30,567 nucleotides of DNA from Ettlia oleoabundans. Lineage: Eukaryota; Chlorophyta; Chlorophyceae; Chlamydomonadales. The first letter of the stretch is position 1, and the number at the start of each line of letters is the position of its first letter. The DNA is taken from positions 1,163 through 31,729 of the forward strand of contig JAAMXP010000446.1 in NCBI GenBank assembly GCA_019693395.1, written 5' to 3'. Shown here piece by piece: positions 20,323-30,467 of the stretch. Both the position numbers and the translations under genes were made by a program. The notes below the pieces were generated by a model that saw nothing but the letters and a program-made list of their open reading frames with translations, was not told the DNA's origin and did not search any database.

Positions 20323-20919
20323 ATGACTGAAGAGGCCACCAGCACAGCACAGCCTGTCGCAGGGCAGGCGCCAGCAGCGGCCGAGCAGAACGGCAGCGCC
20401 ACGAGCAGTGGCTGCCCGCCGCACGTGTTGGCGGCAATCTACGGAAAGCAGGAGAACAAGAAGGAGCAGCTTGACAAGTCCTTGCAGCGGTGGTGGGCTG
20501 GTGAGGCAGGACCTTGGGCGACTGGCATGTTGACGGGTATCCAACAACTGGCGCGTGCTGCGGCTGGTAGCTGGCTTCCACCTTTCGGGTTTCCTCTGTG
20601 CAAGGGAGTCGTACGTGCTGGTCCTGCCTGGCTGCAGAATATGCGGATCGGAAGAACGACGAGGAAGACGAGCATGTGGCAGATTCTCTACTGGTGGGTG
20701 CATAACTGGTGGTTGCTGTTGGTAACGCTGGTGGCTGGCTGATTGCCCCTAGCATTGCCATTCACCTCTTAATACTTTTAACACCCTCTCTTTGTTTGTG
20801 TGCTTTCACGGCTGTTGCAGTACGATCGGAGTCACCTGCCTCGTACAGCCCCGGCCCCAGATTGCGTGCAACGGGCCATGCAGGCAGCTGGGCAGCAGCA
20901 GGCAACAATGCAACCGTGA
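20323..20919 (+). CDS. Small acidic/Ala-rich protein of unknown function
   Basis: Three exons, 20323-20500, 20638-20693 and 20821-20919, encode 110 residues. Splice sites are good (GTGAGG and GTGGGT donors, CTGCAG and TTGCAG acceptors), phases agree and all three exons end up open, which supports a real gene. The product begins with an Ala/Thr/Gln-rich stretch without a signal peptide, then a charged central part (YGKQENKKEQLDKSLQRWW; EYADRKNDEEDEHVADSLL), then YDRSHLPRTAPAPD and a Gln/Met tail. No membrane segment or known domain is visible. The charged centre could form a helix. I do not recognise the family. TGTAA lies 195 nt past the stop. Confidence 0.65.
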
Positions 20920-21114
20920 GAATCAGCCTCCTAAATACGGGACACTCCATTTGTTACTGGGAATTGATTTTGGAATGATTTAGAAGCTTGTTATCTTGTA
21001 CAGTGGCAAATGCACAGAATGACCAGCGCCGTTTTCCGCTGTGAAATGGACTGGCCTGATATGGGCAGCCATCCCCGCATCCTCTGAAATTTTATCGCCA
21101 TGTGCATCATTCAT

Positions 21115-21119
21115 TGTAA
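21115..21119 (+). terminator. TGTAA polyadenylation signal of the 110-residue protein gene
   Basis: TGTAA lies 195 nt after the stop and 43 nt before the stop of the convergent AAA ATPase gene, so the two transcripts probably overlap at their 3' ends. Confidence 0.5.
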
Positions 21120-21161
21120 CTTGCCCATTCATGACTCCACTCGGATTGCACCGCATTTCGC

Positions 21162-24100
21162 TCATGAGTAGTAGGATAGCCGTGCACCGCGCACACCCTC
21201 TCTGTTGCCCAAAGTGCCGTACACTTTGTTCCACTCGTTCAGCTCACGGATGGTCGAGGAGTCGGGATCCACGCTGGCGGGCACCTCCTTCAACGCTTCC
21301 TCGAAATCCTGCGGGACGAAGAACCAGCAGGTGGGGTAAAAAGGGGTGGAGCCAGCACTCAGCTGAACAACGGGGAGGGGGGTTCACATGGTGCCAGGTG
21401 GCAAGCAGGTTAAATCAAGATGAGCAGCAGGCTCCTGTGCTGTGCGGAGTGTGTGGTTGCTCTTGCTGCCTACGCCCGGCACTGGCAGGACATCTGTCAT
21501 TGTATGAAACCCCACTGCAAGTTGAAACAAGGCACAGTGTCTCTGTCACACAATGCATAAAACATTAGAGTGCCTGCATGCTGATGGGGCGGAGGTCGGT
21601 CTTGGGGTTGGCTGGGGTGCGGGCTATGACCTCTGCCTGACGTAGCAGCGAGTCCAAGCGCGGCACCATGCGCAGGCTGGCCTCAACCCCGGGCCTGCCG
21701 CCGCTGCTGGCACTGCTGATGCTGGCAGCGGATGGAGCTTGCACACATGACGCGGAACCAGACATGGCTGCCGGCTGCTCCTGTGGACTCGACACCTCCG
21801 GGCTTATGCTGTCGTTGCTCCTGGACTGCAAACCGCCAGGCGCAGCAGTGGGTTCGCCCCCTGCCCCACTGACAGCCTGAGCCTCGTCCTCTCCCTGCCT
21901 GTCACCACCCCGGTCCCCCAAGCTCAAGCTCGTAAGCACCTCTACCTCCGACCCCGCTGCCGCTCCTTCCGCCTCTCCCTTTGTTGCTGTGTCCTCTGTC
22001 GTCCCCTCTGCAGCCTTCTTTGTCGCAGCCACCGCACTGTCTTGCTCCAATAGTGCTCGCACTGGCCGCATGGCTGCCTGCACACACAGCTGCCTGAGAT
22101 CACTGCCGCTGTACCCCACTGTGCGCTCAGCCAGCTTGGCAACGTCCACGTCAGCAGACAGCCGCTCTCCATCCAATACAACATTCAATATGGCGACGCG
22201 TGCGGCCCGGTCAGGCAGTCCAATGAACACCCTGTTCAACGGGGAGGGACGCGGAGTGGGGGCAGCTGGTCAGCAGGTGGCACTGTTGGTGTGGAGTACG
22301 TCGCACAAGGGCTCGTTTATGGTATGCGCAGCAGGCATCGCTGCTGCTTACTTCTTGCTGTTGTCCCAGGCTGGGCGGGCAAACACCCACCCAGCACAAC
22401 TTGCATCCCACCGGCTCTCAACCTGCCAGCCATCAACAAACCCAAACCAAAACACACTAACCAATTCGAACAGCTGTGCCTTGAGAGGTACCAAAACGTA
22501 CTGTAACGAAATCAGGAAGGCTGTGCGTACCTGTGCGTGAACCTCCTCAGCACCGCCTCATCCAGGTCAAAGGGGCGGTTGGTGGCACCCAGCACAACTA
22601 CACGCTCCCGACCTGCTGCCCCCGCACGAATCCCATCCCACTGCTGCATGAACTCGTTCTTCATCTCCCGCAGCGCCTCGTGCTCCTTGAGGGAGTGGCG
22701 GCGGCCCAGCAGGGCGTCAGCCTCGTCCAGGAACAGCACGCAGGGGGACAGCTTGGCGGCAAGCGTAAAGGCAGCGCTGCGGCCAGTGGGAGGGGAGTTG
22801 GGAAGGACATCAAGGGTGGCTGGGTGGGTGCATGGGTTTCGAGGTGCGCATGGGCCAGTGCAGGGTTCATCAGAAGGCGGTGTCAATGATGAGGGTGAGA
22901 TGTTTGTATGAGTGCCTGTCTGCCCACCCTTTCCTGCCTTCCCAAGATGTCACCATTCCACTTTGCACATCCGATTTGCCCCGCTGCCTACAAGCACCCA
23001 CAGCCCCATGCCCCACCCACCGTATGAGTTTCACGCTGTCTCCAAACCACTTTGATGCGACAGCGGAGGGGTTGAGTGCCAAGAAGGCGGCTCCACACTC
23101 GGCAGCCGCGGCGCGCGCCACAAGTGTCTTGCCGGTGCCCGGGGGCCCAAACAGCAACACACCCTTGGAGGGGCGGGCCAGCGTGCCGGCTGCAGCGCAT
23201 GGTGGGTGCCACAAGCAGTGCTGACAGTTATGCTGAATGCCTGCTAAAACATCTACGCAATGCTGAAGACGCAAACGTGCACAGGCTTGACAAGCGACCA
23301 GTCTTGCCGTCAGCCAATGGGAGCAGCTGCTTGTTGCACCAGTTTGCATGGAAACCTGTGCACAAACTGCAAATGTGCAGCCTGGCCCCACGGGGGCCTC
23401 TCTGCTCTCACCTGAGAAGAGCTCCGGGTGCTGCAGCGGCAGCTGGACAGCCTCCCTGAGAGCAGTCTTGGCCTCAGCCAGCGCCCCCACCTCGCTAAAC
23501 CCGCACCCACAATCCTCAGGCGGCACAACCTGCACCGCAATGGTGGCAACCATGGCAGTGGAAAGCGGCGGAGGCAGGGCAGGAGGTGGTAGAGCTGGTT
23601 TGAAAGGTGATGGCAAGACGCGGCGACACCAGCTGAATGCAACAGCAAGCAGTCGACAGAGCCAGCTGCACATCGTATATCCTCAAAACAGCGTGCATAA
23701 GTGGCCCCAGCCTCGGGCTCCAGCCTTCTTGGACCAGCAACCAGGCATTGACGACAGCACAGCAATGGCAAGGCAGCAGGGTGCATCCGCCGCCACTTGC
23801 CTCCGCCAGCAGCGCCTTTTCGTACGAGTTGGCCGGCTCAACAGCCTGCTTCACGCCGCCGCTGCTTCGCTGCAGCATGCTGAGACCATAACGTAGCGCT
23901 GTCTCGTTCAGTTTGAGTGTGCTCAGCGTGCCGCCACTGGCTCCGCTTGTGGCCACCGCTCTTGCCACATCAGCAGGGCAGCCACTAGCCTCAGAGGACT
24001 CCATATCTCCTTCTGTGTCAGACTGCTGCAGCTGCACCTCCAGTTCTTGCAGCTCCGCCTCCAACTTGATCTCATCCAGCCTACCCTCCACAAAGTCCTC

Positions 24101-26909
24101 AAGTGGCTCGCCCAACAGCGGCAGGCGGTACAGCACCGCCAGCAACACACGGCAGGCAGCCCAAAGCAGCCGCCACTGCAGCGCCAAGGCCGCCGCAACC
24201 AGGCGCAGCGGGTCAAGCGCCTGCCACAGGCTGCCAGCCAGCGCCAGAGGGGCCAGGCCGAAGTTGTGCAAGGCGCGGGGGCGCATGCTGGGTGGCACTG
24301 CCATGGTAGCTGCTGCTGCACGATCCGCCTCCCCGGCTTGCTCTTCGCCACGCAAGCTGCCAGCGACACGGCGCTGCTGCAGGCTGCTGGCAGGGGTGGT
24401 TGGGGACTGCAACACTGGACTGGCTTCGCCATTCGCATCCCCATCTTCGCCAACTGCTGTCGCAGCAGGCGCTGCCAACCCGGCTATTTGCTGGAGTGCT
24501 GCCTGCTGCGCCCGCTCTGCGTCCGCCTCCTCCTCCTCCTGCTCCTCACGCAGCTGCTTCTGCTTAGCTTGCAGGGTCTGATAGGTTACCGCCCAGGACA
24601 GCACCTTGCCCCAGTCAGCCCTGCTCAGTCGGGAGCCGCTGCCGCCATACACACCGCTGCTCTTGGGCGGAAGGGACACCCCAGTTGACGCAGCAACCGC
24701 CGCCGCAGTGCGGTAGTTCTCTTCCTCCGCCTCCTCAGCTGCGTCCTGCTGCACCCGTCGCTGATGGCGCAGCGCGGCGGATCCCGCAGGCGGCGGCCGC
24801 AGCTTCACACGGGTGGGGAACACTTTGAAGAGCAGCCTGCGGGACGTGCAGTTACGACAGCGGGGTGGCAGGGCATGAGGGGAGCAGGGTGGAGAGCAGC
24901 AGAGCTTTGCGCACACGCCTGACTGCCAGCGCTCCGAATTGGTTGTCACATTCCACCACTCCTGGCGGGTGGCAACCCACCCACCCCAGTTTTATTCATG
25001 AGGACAACAAGACACAAAGGTTGTCTGCAAATTGCAAGCCCAGCCCACCAATGAAGGCAAGGAGCAGAGATCAAGCTCCTTTGGCCCTGCCTCACTTGCG
25101 TGGGTTGGGGCGCCGGCTCTCTCCCGCCAGCTGGCCCAGGCTCCTCAGCAGGTCCCCTAGCCCGCCCAGCTCGTCGTCAACCCCGCCAAACAACTCGCTG
25201 GAGCCGCGCACTGCATGAAAAAGCAGCAGGCGCGGAGTCAGTGCCGGCATTGGCAGCTGGAGCCAGGAGCAGCAGCTGGAGCGCTACATGAGAGCAGCTT
25301 AGCCACATAATACAGCGCGGTGAAACTGCGCAGCGCTGCCAACAACTACAGTAACCAGCCCTGGGTTCCCCCCCAGTGCCTCCAGCAGAGAGGACAGCAA
25401 CAAGCCCCTGGCTTGCCTGGCTTGGGGCGCAGTGCACCGTCATCTACGTCATCATCATCATCATCCCCGCCGCCCTTGCTGCTGCCAGCTGCTACCCCCG
25501 GCTGCATATGCCGATGTTGCTGCAAACCCGCCTGCGCTGCTGCCAATTCTGCTGCACACACGCCACCCATCAGCACCACCGGTGCGCGGCTGGGTGCGCC
25601 GCCGGTTAGGGTCAGCATGTCCTGCTGCGCAAAGGCTTGCATGAAGGTCTGGTGGGCCTCACGGGAGGAGCAAAGCAACGCCTCGGCATTCCTCACATAC
25701 ACCACTGCAGGGCACAGCAGGGTGCAGGTGGGCGGGTTTGCAAGTTAGCGTGTTTGGTGGACTTGGCAAGTGGTGGTTGGGTGGCGAACGGGCAAAACGC
25801 TGGGCAGGAGAGCGAAAATGGGCTGGCTAGGCCAACAAGGTTGCAGCGTTGAGTGAGCACGAAGTGGATGAAAGTCAGAAGTGTCCGTTTTGCATTTACT
25901 ACTGGCCCACACTCTGGCACGAACCTGTGGGCTGCTCCAGCTCCTTGAGCGCCTCGTGCAGCGCCCGCCACGCCAGGCGCATCCTTGAGACCTCCCTGCT
26001 GCTGGGTGCTGAGCCGCCTCCCCTGCCGCCGCCGCCGCTGAAAGCAGCCAGCAGGGCTTCTGGTGTGCACCCAAACGTGAGGCCTGCCAGGCTGGCAAGC
26101 AGCATGCCGTCCACCAGCAGCAAGCCTGCACGCGGGGAAGGAGGCTGGTGAAGCTGGGCATCCAACCAGCATTGGTCCCAGACCACAGCATTCCATCAGG
26201 TAGCCATCATGCTTCCCGCCAAAGACCACGTTGATGCCTACAACAGGCGACAAAGATGCACGACGGAAGCTCCCTACCAGTGCATGCTCCACTTTCATGC
26301 TAACTGCAGATCAATCACATCTTACACCCACCTCCGTTCATGTGACTGGCCAGTGCCGCTGCCACCGCCTCGAGAAACTTGCCCCCCTGGGCCTCCTCAG
26401 TCTGCAGCAGCACCCGGTTGATCTGCGGCAGCAGCTGTGATGGCGGCAGGACCTCCCCAGACTGCAGGTGGGTGCTGAGGGCCGCCAGGGCTGCAAATTG
26501 CAGGGTCTGCGCAGCCGCTGGGTCCACGTAATAGTCCAGATTGGCCAGGGCAATGCCAGCGGGCGGGACGCGCAGTGCCTGCAGCACCGCATCACGATAG
26601 CGAGTGCGGAAAGCCCACAGCACGGTGTCTTCAAAGTGCGGCAGTGCCAGAACCACATCCTGCGTGAAAGTGATGGGTTGAGGGCGGCCGGTTTGAGGAC
26701 AAGTACCAGCGCAGATGTTGCTTTTCGCAGACTTGTCACCACATTTGTGTCTGAAGCTAACAACAGACCCGTTTTTCCGAATAGCGTGCAGCGTCCCACT
26801 TCTACTCTTGGGTTCTCAACACCAGCACTTGAAAGCACCCACCGCCCGCGTTCAGCACAGCGGGCGGCACCGGCGGCACGGTGTCCTGCACCTCCACTCC
26901 CGCTGCCAT
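21162..26909 (-). CDS. Large AAA ATPase, plant type (ATAD1/spastin-related clade) with degenerate N-terminal half
   Basis: Eleven exons, 26909-26829, 26659-26332, 26125-25925, 25704-25417, 25210-25096, 24836-23801, 23529-23412, 23189-23021, 22776-22531, 22231-21574 and 21308-21162, encode 1128 residues. The active AAA module has Walker A GPPGTGKT (737-744), Walker B VLFLDEAD with D796/E797, sensor 1 ATNRPFD (N845), arginine-finger region EAVLRRFTHR and GYSGSDLRQLC. The C-terminus (ISMQDFEEALKEV, ELNEWNKVYG, ARLSYYS) matches the tail of plant proteins such as At4g02480 and At4g24860. As there, an older AAA-like half (about 30-300: FLEAVAAALASHMNGGLLLVDG, VVYVRNAEALL) lacks a P-loop, and KLLFKVFPTRVKL links the halves. 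Relatives remodel or extract proteins; the substrate is unknown. Introns starting 25416, 23800 and 21573 are GC-AG. The start at 26909 is the least certain part. Confidence 0.87.
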
Positions 26910-27267
26910 TGAGCCGTGGACCCGGCCAACATACCTGTAGGAATCCCGTTGAGGTGCGCTGCAACAAAAATACCAGCAAGGCAGCCCACGCCTGTCTCCA
27001 AGCGATCGAGATGGTGTGCGTCCATTGGAGGAACCAGGATGCCACGATCTGAGCCATTGGGTAACAGCTACAATAGCACCACCTGACTGCCGGGAAAGGG
27101 GAAGGTCACTCCACCGTGGAGAGGGAGTCGTACCCCCTGAAGTACAGTCGCGACATTCACGCCGAGGGGATCAGGGGATACATCGCTCCGTGCCCAGCGC
27201 TGCAATCGACAGGCTATAGCCAATATCTCTAAGAGCCATCACATTCAGGGCTCCAGAAACTCGAACC
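26910..27267. promoter_or_regulatory. Divergent intergenic region, AAA ATPase / QCR10
   Basis: 358 nt separate the proposed starts. A TTGCAG and a CTACAG acceptor-like site lie on the - strand near 26965 and 26938, so the AAA ATPase transcript may have an extra 5' exon here, possibly adding YVGRVHGS in frame. Confidence 0.4.
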
Positions 27268-28019
27268 ATGGCGAGCCTGGCGGTGAGGGGGCGCTGTATT
27301 GTGTACAACATCTGCTGCAATTTGGACACGGATATCGTAGCTGTTGCGACAGCAACGACCAGCTAGGTTTTGCCACGGCGGTGTGCAGCGTCGTTGGAGG
27401 CTACGGGGCGGGTGCGCGCTGGTCACCCCACTGGTCCTGCTCGCAGAGATGGATATGTCGTAAGGTGGAGGATCCAGATACAGCAGTTGGCACAGCTTTG
27501 CCCCCTTGTTGCTGTGCAGCTGAAGGCAAAGCGCCTTGCCCCATCGCCCGTGGCAGTGCAGAGCATGGCTGTGTGGGGTGGCTGCGCCGGTGGGTAACTG
27601 CTTTGTTGGTCCTGTCTGTTGCGCCTTTCAAACGATTGTAGGCTTACGGCAGTTGCATTGTTTTATGTTGCACGCATTGCTTCCCATTCTGGTGCCTTCT
27701 CCATCTTCAAGCATTCCCTTCAGAAGTATGACAACTTGAACCATATTTTGTATCGAGTGCTTTCCGTGCAGCTGTGACGGCCTTGTGGTTCACGCAACCC
27801 TTTGACTGGGTAAGCACGCTGTTGGCTGGGAGCACAATGGGAGATATTTCTGCTTGTTATTTTTCACCATTTTTGGGGGCAGCTTGGTGACTCGCTTGCG
27901 TCGTTACATGCACCTGTGCTTCCTTTGCTCCTGTGTTCTATGCTATGCAACGTCCTGGCTGTTATTGCTATGCCATGCAGATCAAGAAGCAGCTTGGCAT
28001 GGCAAAGGAGTCCAAGTAA
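27268..28019 (+). CDS. QCR10: Mitochondrial complex III subunit QCR10-like (about 6 kDa)
   Basis: Four small exons, 27268-27282, 27520-27589, 27772-27809 and 27981-28019, encode 53 residues. The product starts MASLA|LKAKRLAPSPV, has one hydrophobic segment QSMAVWGGCA|AVTALWFT, and ends QPFDW|IKKQLGMAKESK. The layout of basic N-terminus, one membrane helix and a Q-P-F-x-W-I-K-K exit matches the plant QCR10/6.7-kDa subunit of ubiquinol-cytochrome c reductase (about 57 residues), a single-helix accessory subunit of the cytochrome bc1 complex. All splice sites are GT-AG and the start has an A at -3 (ACCATGG). The first exon codes for only five residues, so the first intron is the least certain step. 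TGTAA follows 74 nt past the stop. Confidence 0.78.
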
Positions 28020-28093
28020 ACGCACCCTGCTTGTTGGACACCGTAACAGCAGCTGATCCCAGCAGCAAGGGCTATGAGTATGCCATGCCTATG

Positions 28094-28098
28094 TGTAA
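28094..28098 (+). terminator. TGTAA polyadenylation signal of the QCR10 gene
   Basis: TGTAA lies 74 nt after the QCR10 stop. A second TGTAA lies at about 28207-28211, closer to the convergent gene. Confidence 0.5.
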
Positions 28099-28233
28099 GC
28101 CTTGCCTCTGCCAAGCTCCCCTTTCGCCCCACTCAATTTGACCAGCATTGTGGTTTGCAGCAAACGCATTTTCCAAACGATTGCGAAGCTTTTGACATTG
28201 CCACGCTGTAATTTTCGACACAGACCCACGGTT

Positions 28234-28922
28234 TCACTCCAGGCTCTGCCACATGCTATCTACGAATGCCTTGGTGCGTTGTTGCTGCTCCGCCTGCATT
28301 GCCCCTCGCTCATACGCCTGCTGCTCCTTGAGCAGCGTTTGCAGCTCCTCACGCCCGCTGGCTGCCGGCCGCGACATTGTCGAGTCCTTCGATCGATCAA
28401 AAGGACCTTCTACTGCCGCCATCGCTGCCTGCTGCTGAGCAAACCTGCGCACAGACAGCAAGGGTGCTAGGTATGGTGGATGTGGCTTGCAAGGGCATAC
28501 TGCGCTTGGTATGTGCTGTGATCTTAGCGGGCTTCCCTGGCTTTCTTACCTCTGTTCTGCTGCTGCAGCAGGCTGGTAGGTCTTTTGGCAATCGCCGTCT
28601 GCCACTCCTGCAGACGATCAGGTGGGTTTTAACCGGGTTGGGACACAATGGCGAACCTGTGGTCGCCAGCAAGGCAGAACCCTGTCCCCCACACTGTTGT
28701 CGGGTCTAACCCACCAGTTGAATAATTGCCGCCCTGATCACAGCCTCGCCAGGGCAAAAAGAGCAGCGGAACCGCGACGCTCAGCAGGTCACGGCGCCGC
28801 TGTCCCGCCCGTGGTGCTGATGTTGGGCGTTTGCTGACGTTGGGTTGCGGCTGCAGCTGTCGCAGGCGGCCTGCAGACGCCACGCCGCGCTGCATATGAC
28901 TCCTAGCACCGCTACACAGCAT
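28234..28922 (-). CDS. Probable thylakoid-lumen protein with twin-arginine (Tat) signal, function unknown
   Basis: Three exons, 28922-28715, 28607-28550 and 28444-28234, encode 158 residues. The N-terminus (MLCSGARSHMQRGVASAGRL...) is Arg/Ser/Ala-rich and without acidic residues, like a chloroplast transit peptide. At about residues 43-60 comes GQRRRDLLSVAVPLLFLPW, a twin-arginine motif followed by a hydrophobic stretch, as in lumenal precursors using the thylakoid Tat route. The rest, about 95 residues, is hydrophilic and helical in look (YQPAAAAEQRFAQQQAAM; EELQTLLKEQQAYERGAMQ; TKAFVDSMWQSLE). I do not recognise the mature protein; lumenal location is inferred. Splice phases agree (ACT G|GA; AG|G). 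The gene diverges from the RIB43A-like gene. Confidence 0.68.
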
Positions 28923-29176
28923 AGAGGCGTGCAAGGAAGGGTGGTAGAGGGGTGCCGCTACCTCTGTCTGCGAAAGGATGATCTATGCTGCTGGAATTTA
29001 ACTTGTTCTCCCAGGCATGGCTTGACCATCACGGTTGACACACAATCAGCCGCTCTCTCTGCTTCTTGAGTCGCCGCGCTGGCGCCATCCCGGTGGGGCA
29101 ACTCTGTGTGTGTGCCTCCGCACCCTTGGTCTTGTTATCAACACGTTATTTGGGGGTTACTTGGCACACTGTCGCC
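28923..29176. promoter_or_regulatory. Divergent intergenic region, Tat-signal protein / RIB43A-like
   Basis: 254 nt separate the start codons. I see no clear core promoter element. Confidence 0.4.
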
Positions 29177-29706
29177 ATGCCGAAGCCCGTCATACCGAAC
29201 CACGACCCCACCCGGCTGGCGCGGGTGCAGGAAGAGAAGCTGCGAATGATAGGGGTGTGTGCTGCAGCTTCGAAATATTCTCTGACAGAAAGCGAGGCAA
29301 GACGGGGGTATCGGGATTTTCGCATGTCTGCCTGGCCCTTGTTTGACCGCAGCCAGCGCACCCCACAACCCCCCGGTTCCCTCAAGGTGTGTATGGCAGC
29401 AATATGGTTCCGCAGATTGACAAGGAGGCGCTAGACGCTCAGGTGCGGGAGCGGCGCGACAGGGAGGAGCGGGAGCGGCAGGCAGCCCACGCGGCAGCGC
29501 TGGCAATCAATCAGTTTGATGCTGTAGTGACGCAGCAGGTGGCAGCAGTGGAGGCTGAGAAGCGGCGCCGGGCAGCGGAGGTGGCAGCTGAGCAGCAACG
29601 GCAGGCGGCTGAGGCGGCACAGCGGGAAGCGGAGCTGCGCGAGCGTTTGAACAGCCAGCAGCCCACTCAAGCCTATTTTGCTCAGTTTGGGACCAGCCAC
29701 AGGTGA
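29177..29706 (+). CDS. Short RIB43A-like flagellar microtubule protein
   Basis: Two exons, 29177-29254 and 29416-29706, encode 122 residues. The first gives MPKPVIPNHDPTRLARVQEE and KLRMIG, the second IDKEALDAQVRERRDREERE, a long Arg/Glu/Ala coiled coil (AAVEAEKRRRAAEVAAEQQR) and QPTQAYFAQFGTSHR. The motif K-R-x-I-G-[IV]-D-x-x-A-L-x-x-Q-V followed by a charged coiled coil is the signature of RIB43A, which lines protofilament ribbons of axonemal doublet microtubules. Full-length RIB43A proteins have about 350-400 residues, so this is a third of the usual length. The TGA stop falls inside CACAG|GTGAAG, which could be a splice donor, but I found no convincing further exon before the convergent gene, and TGTAA follows at 29944. 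Confidence 0.68.
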
Positions 29707-29943
29707 AGCACAGCTGTCTATTGCTGAAGAAGAAGCGACAGCTTCCACGTACTGTGCCTCCAACTCAATTCGGCCCTGCCAGTTTTGCTTACCTCTTGTT
29801 TCCTACCCTGTTTATACATTGATTACTCGTTCGACTATCACTGGGGGCCACAAGGGCGCTGTTAAATTAACCGGGGAAGTGACATGTGGCGGAAATGAAG
29901 TGAGGTAGGGGGCAGACACTTGAATGACTCACACACCCATTCA

Positions 29944-29948
29944 TGTAA
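29944..29948 (+). terminator. TGTAA polyadenylation signal of the RIB43A-like gene
   Basis: TGTAA lies 238 nt past the stop, before the 3' end of the convergent right-edge gene. I see no gene in 29707-30050. Confidence 0.45.
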
Positions 29949-30050
29949 CTTCAACATACTCGCTGAGACAAGGATCTGGATGGCTTGCCAACCCCAACAA
30001 GACAGCAAGCAGCTCGCCAGCCACACTTGGAACCATCCGCCGCTCCTCTT

Positions 30051-30467
30051 TCACAGGTCCTCGTAGCTGACAAGGTGGCGCTCAGGGGGCCGCTGCATGG
30101 CCAGCGCCTGCACCTGTGCCGCATCAACGCTGGCGGCCAGCTGCTGAGCCTGCAGGCGTGCCTCCCTGACCCGCGGGTTCTCGTAAGCTTCAAGTGCCTG
30201 GGGACCTTCCCCGGGCTCAAGGCTGCGATGCACAGCGGGACCCCTCTGCGATAAGGTGGGGCAAAACCAGGGGTGTGCTCAGGAACGGTTAACAGGCTTG
30301 CCAAGAAGGGTATGCTTGAAGCAAGCGTTGCTCTCATCAGTGGACCGCAAGGTGCCAGTGGGCTGCCTGCTGCACCCCCACCACCCCCTACAACAAGTCA
30401 CCACAGCACAGCAAGAGGCAGGGGCTGATGCTCTAGGCTGCACTGCATACCGCAGATTCAGAGCCGC
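30051..30467 (-). CDS. 3' end of an unrecognised gene (partial)
   Basis: The last exon, 30222-30051, follows a CATCGCAG acceptor and encodes LEPGEGPQALEAYENPRVRE, then an Ala/Gln-rich helical stretch and a tail RPPERHLVSYEDL before TGA. A very short exon, 30467-30451 (AALNLR, donor GTATGC, acceptor CTGCAG), joins it in phase but is tentative. The rest of the gene lies beyond the right edge; I see no further exon in the C-rich 30468-30567. Family not recognised. Confidence 0.5.

Noticed and set aside
23516..24949. A 477-residue protein starting at GTG 24949 as a separate gene
   Set aside because: There is no ATG start. Its first codons lie before a CCCGCAG acceptor, and splicing to 25096 gives the linker KLLFKVFPTRVKL expected in the large AAA ATPase.
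25085..26909. Separate gene upstream of the AAA ATPase ending in SRRPNPRK and a stop
   Set aside because: The apparent stop is the TGA of a GTGAGG donor. Phase and family architecture join these exons to the AAA ATPase gene.
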